Source of the DNA: Chitinispirillaceae bacterium | GTDB taxonomy: Bacteria > Fibrobacterota > Chitinivibrionia > Chitinivibrionales > Chitinispirillaceae | Direction: 5' to 3' | Assembly (NCBI GenBank): GCA_016926315.1 | Contig: JAFGOU010000208.1 | Location: 1 to 6,335, forward strand | Length of the DNA stretch: 6,335 bases | Shown: positions 5,778-6,335 of the stretch, in pieces | How the letters are laid out: every line of letters starts with the position of its first letter | Position numbering within the stretch: the stretch's first letter is position 1 | The notes under the pieces: model-generated | Told to the model about the DNA's origin: nothing | The model's database searches: none | Seen by the model: the letters and a program-made list of their open reading frames with translations, nothing else | Made by a program: the position numbers and the translations under genes

Positions 5778-6335
5778 ATTCTTCCGGTTCCTCTTTCTCG
5801 AGTTGAACCTGTATTCTCGTTACTTCATCTTTATTGATGCGTACCGTCTCCTGGTGCGCTTTAAAACCTTCCCGCCGCAATACAATCCGGTGTTCTCCTG
5901 AGGTAAGCGTAATCGGAGAAGGCGTCGGTGTGGTGCCGATAAGCGTGCCGTCCAGATACAGATTTGACCAGGGATAGGAGTACACATGGAGCTGCCCGTT
6001 GCCCTTTTCCTTCGGCTTGAGCGAGATAGCCATCATCTGGGTTTTATCCGCCTCCATTAAAAAAGAGCGTTGATACGGCTCATGTCCCGCAGCCTGGGCG
6101 ACGATATCGTGAAATCCGGCGGGAACGCGCCGGCCATTGGTCATCTCTCTCCGGGTAACCATTTCGCCATCGACAAAAACAAGCGCACTCGGGGGATCGA
6201 TCGAAACCTTTAAAATGCCATCGGCTGATTGCGGCTTGACCGGGGCCGGCTTTTTTGCCGGCGGCGGTGCGGCCTCACGAGCGGTTCGCGCAACCGGAGG
6301 CGATGTCGTTTTCCGGGCTGCCGGCGGGATTGAAC
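5776..6335 (-). CDS. PEGA-domain protein, C-terminal part only (5' end beyond window)
   Basis: The frame stays open to the right edge, showing 185 residues before the TAA at 5776. The true start is outside, and the internal ATG at 6162 falls inside the first PEGA domain and is not a credible start. Visible residues 1-37 are a Pro/Ala/Lys-rich flexible linker (PPPAKK and similar). PEGA domain 1 (about 38-106) begins GILKVSIDPPSALVFVDG and has VPAGFHDIVAQAAGHEPY. PEGA domain 2 (about 113-180) has YSYPWSNLYLDGTLIGTTP, then LTSGEHRIVLRREGF. An acidic tail (EKEEPEE) follows. PEGA domains are small beta-sandwiches found outside the cytoplasmic membrane, often at the C-terminus of bacterial Ser/Thr kinases or of TPR and lipoprotein-like envelope proteins. 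Which N-terminal domain this one carries cannot be seen. Domain assignment is firm; overall function is open. Confidence 0.88.
   Translation of the reverse strand, partial: SIPPAARKTTSPPVARTAREAAPPPAKKPAPVKPQSADGILKVSIDPPSALVFVDGEMVTRREMTNGRRVPAGFHDIVAQAAGHEPYQRSFLMEADKTQMMAISLKPKEKGNGQLHVYSYPWSNLYLDGTLIGTTPTPSPITLTSGEHRIVLRREGFKAHQETVRINKDEVTRIQVQLEKEEPEE

Noticed and set aside
5776..6162. PEGA protein as a complete 128-residue gene starting at the internal ATG (6162)
   Set aside because: The open frame continues to the window edge with a clear PEGA N-terminal strand (GILKVSIDPP) and a linker upstream of that Met. The gene is therefore truncated by the window, not short.

Overview
The window looks like part of a Gram-negative bacterial chromosome with a moderately high G+C content (judged by eye). 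It carries two intact minus-strand genes, one intact plus-strand gene, and two minus-strand genes cut by the window edges. There are no RNA genes, mobile elements or CRISPR arrays. A periplasmic-type S41 protease, a polysaccharide exporter and a signal-peptide TPR protein all point to a cell with a periplasm. The combination of a PEGA-domain protein with a small TPR/transmembrane protein would fit the FCB superphylum (for example Fibrobacterota-like lineages). That placement is an impression only, and nothing here fixes the phylum.

Layout from left to right. Positions 1-1446 (minus) encode a C-terminal processing protease (CtpA/Prc, family S41) with its 3' end missing. It has its own AGGAG ribosome-binding site and a 132-base upstream gap with a possible promoter. 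Positions 1579-3504 (minus) encode a 641-residue glutamine-dependent asparagine-synthase-type amidotransferase. Positions 3511-4932 (minus) encode a 473-residue polytopic flippase of the WzxC type. The flippase and amidotransferase genes are 6 bases apart and are almost certainly co-transcribed. Together they look like the end of, or a small module from, a surface-polysaccharide locus: a sugar-amidating enzyme plus an exporter of lipid-linked oligosaccharide.

Positions 4933-5034 form an AT-rich divergent promoter region. Here perfect TATAAT hexamers on the two strands overlap, offset by two bases. To the right, 5035-5757 (plus) encodes a 240-residue protein of unknown function with a signal peptide, a TPR-like periplasmic region and two transmembrane helices. 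It runs tail to tail, with an 18-base gap, into a minus-strand gene (5776 to beyond 6335). The visible C-terminal part of that gene has a Pro/Ala-rich linker and two tandem PEGA domains, as in some bacterial Ser/Thr kinases and other envelope proteins.

No clearly new system is visible. The best candidates for follow-up are the non-canonical synthetase-site motif in the amidotransferase, the uncharacterised TPR/two-TM protein with its PEGA neighbour, and the overlapping divergent promoter.
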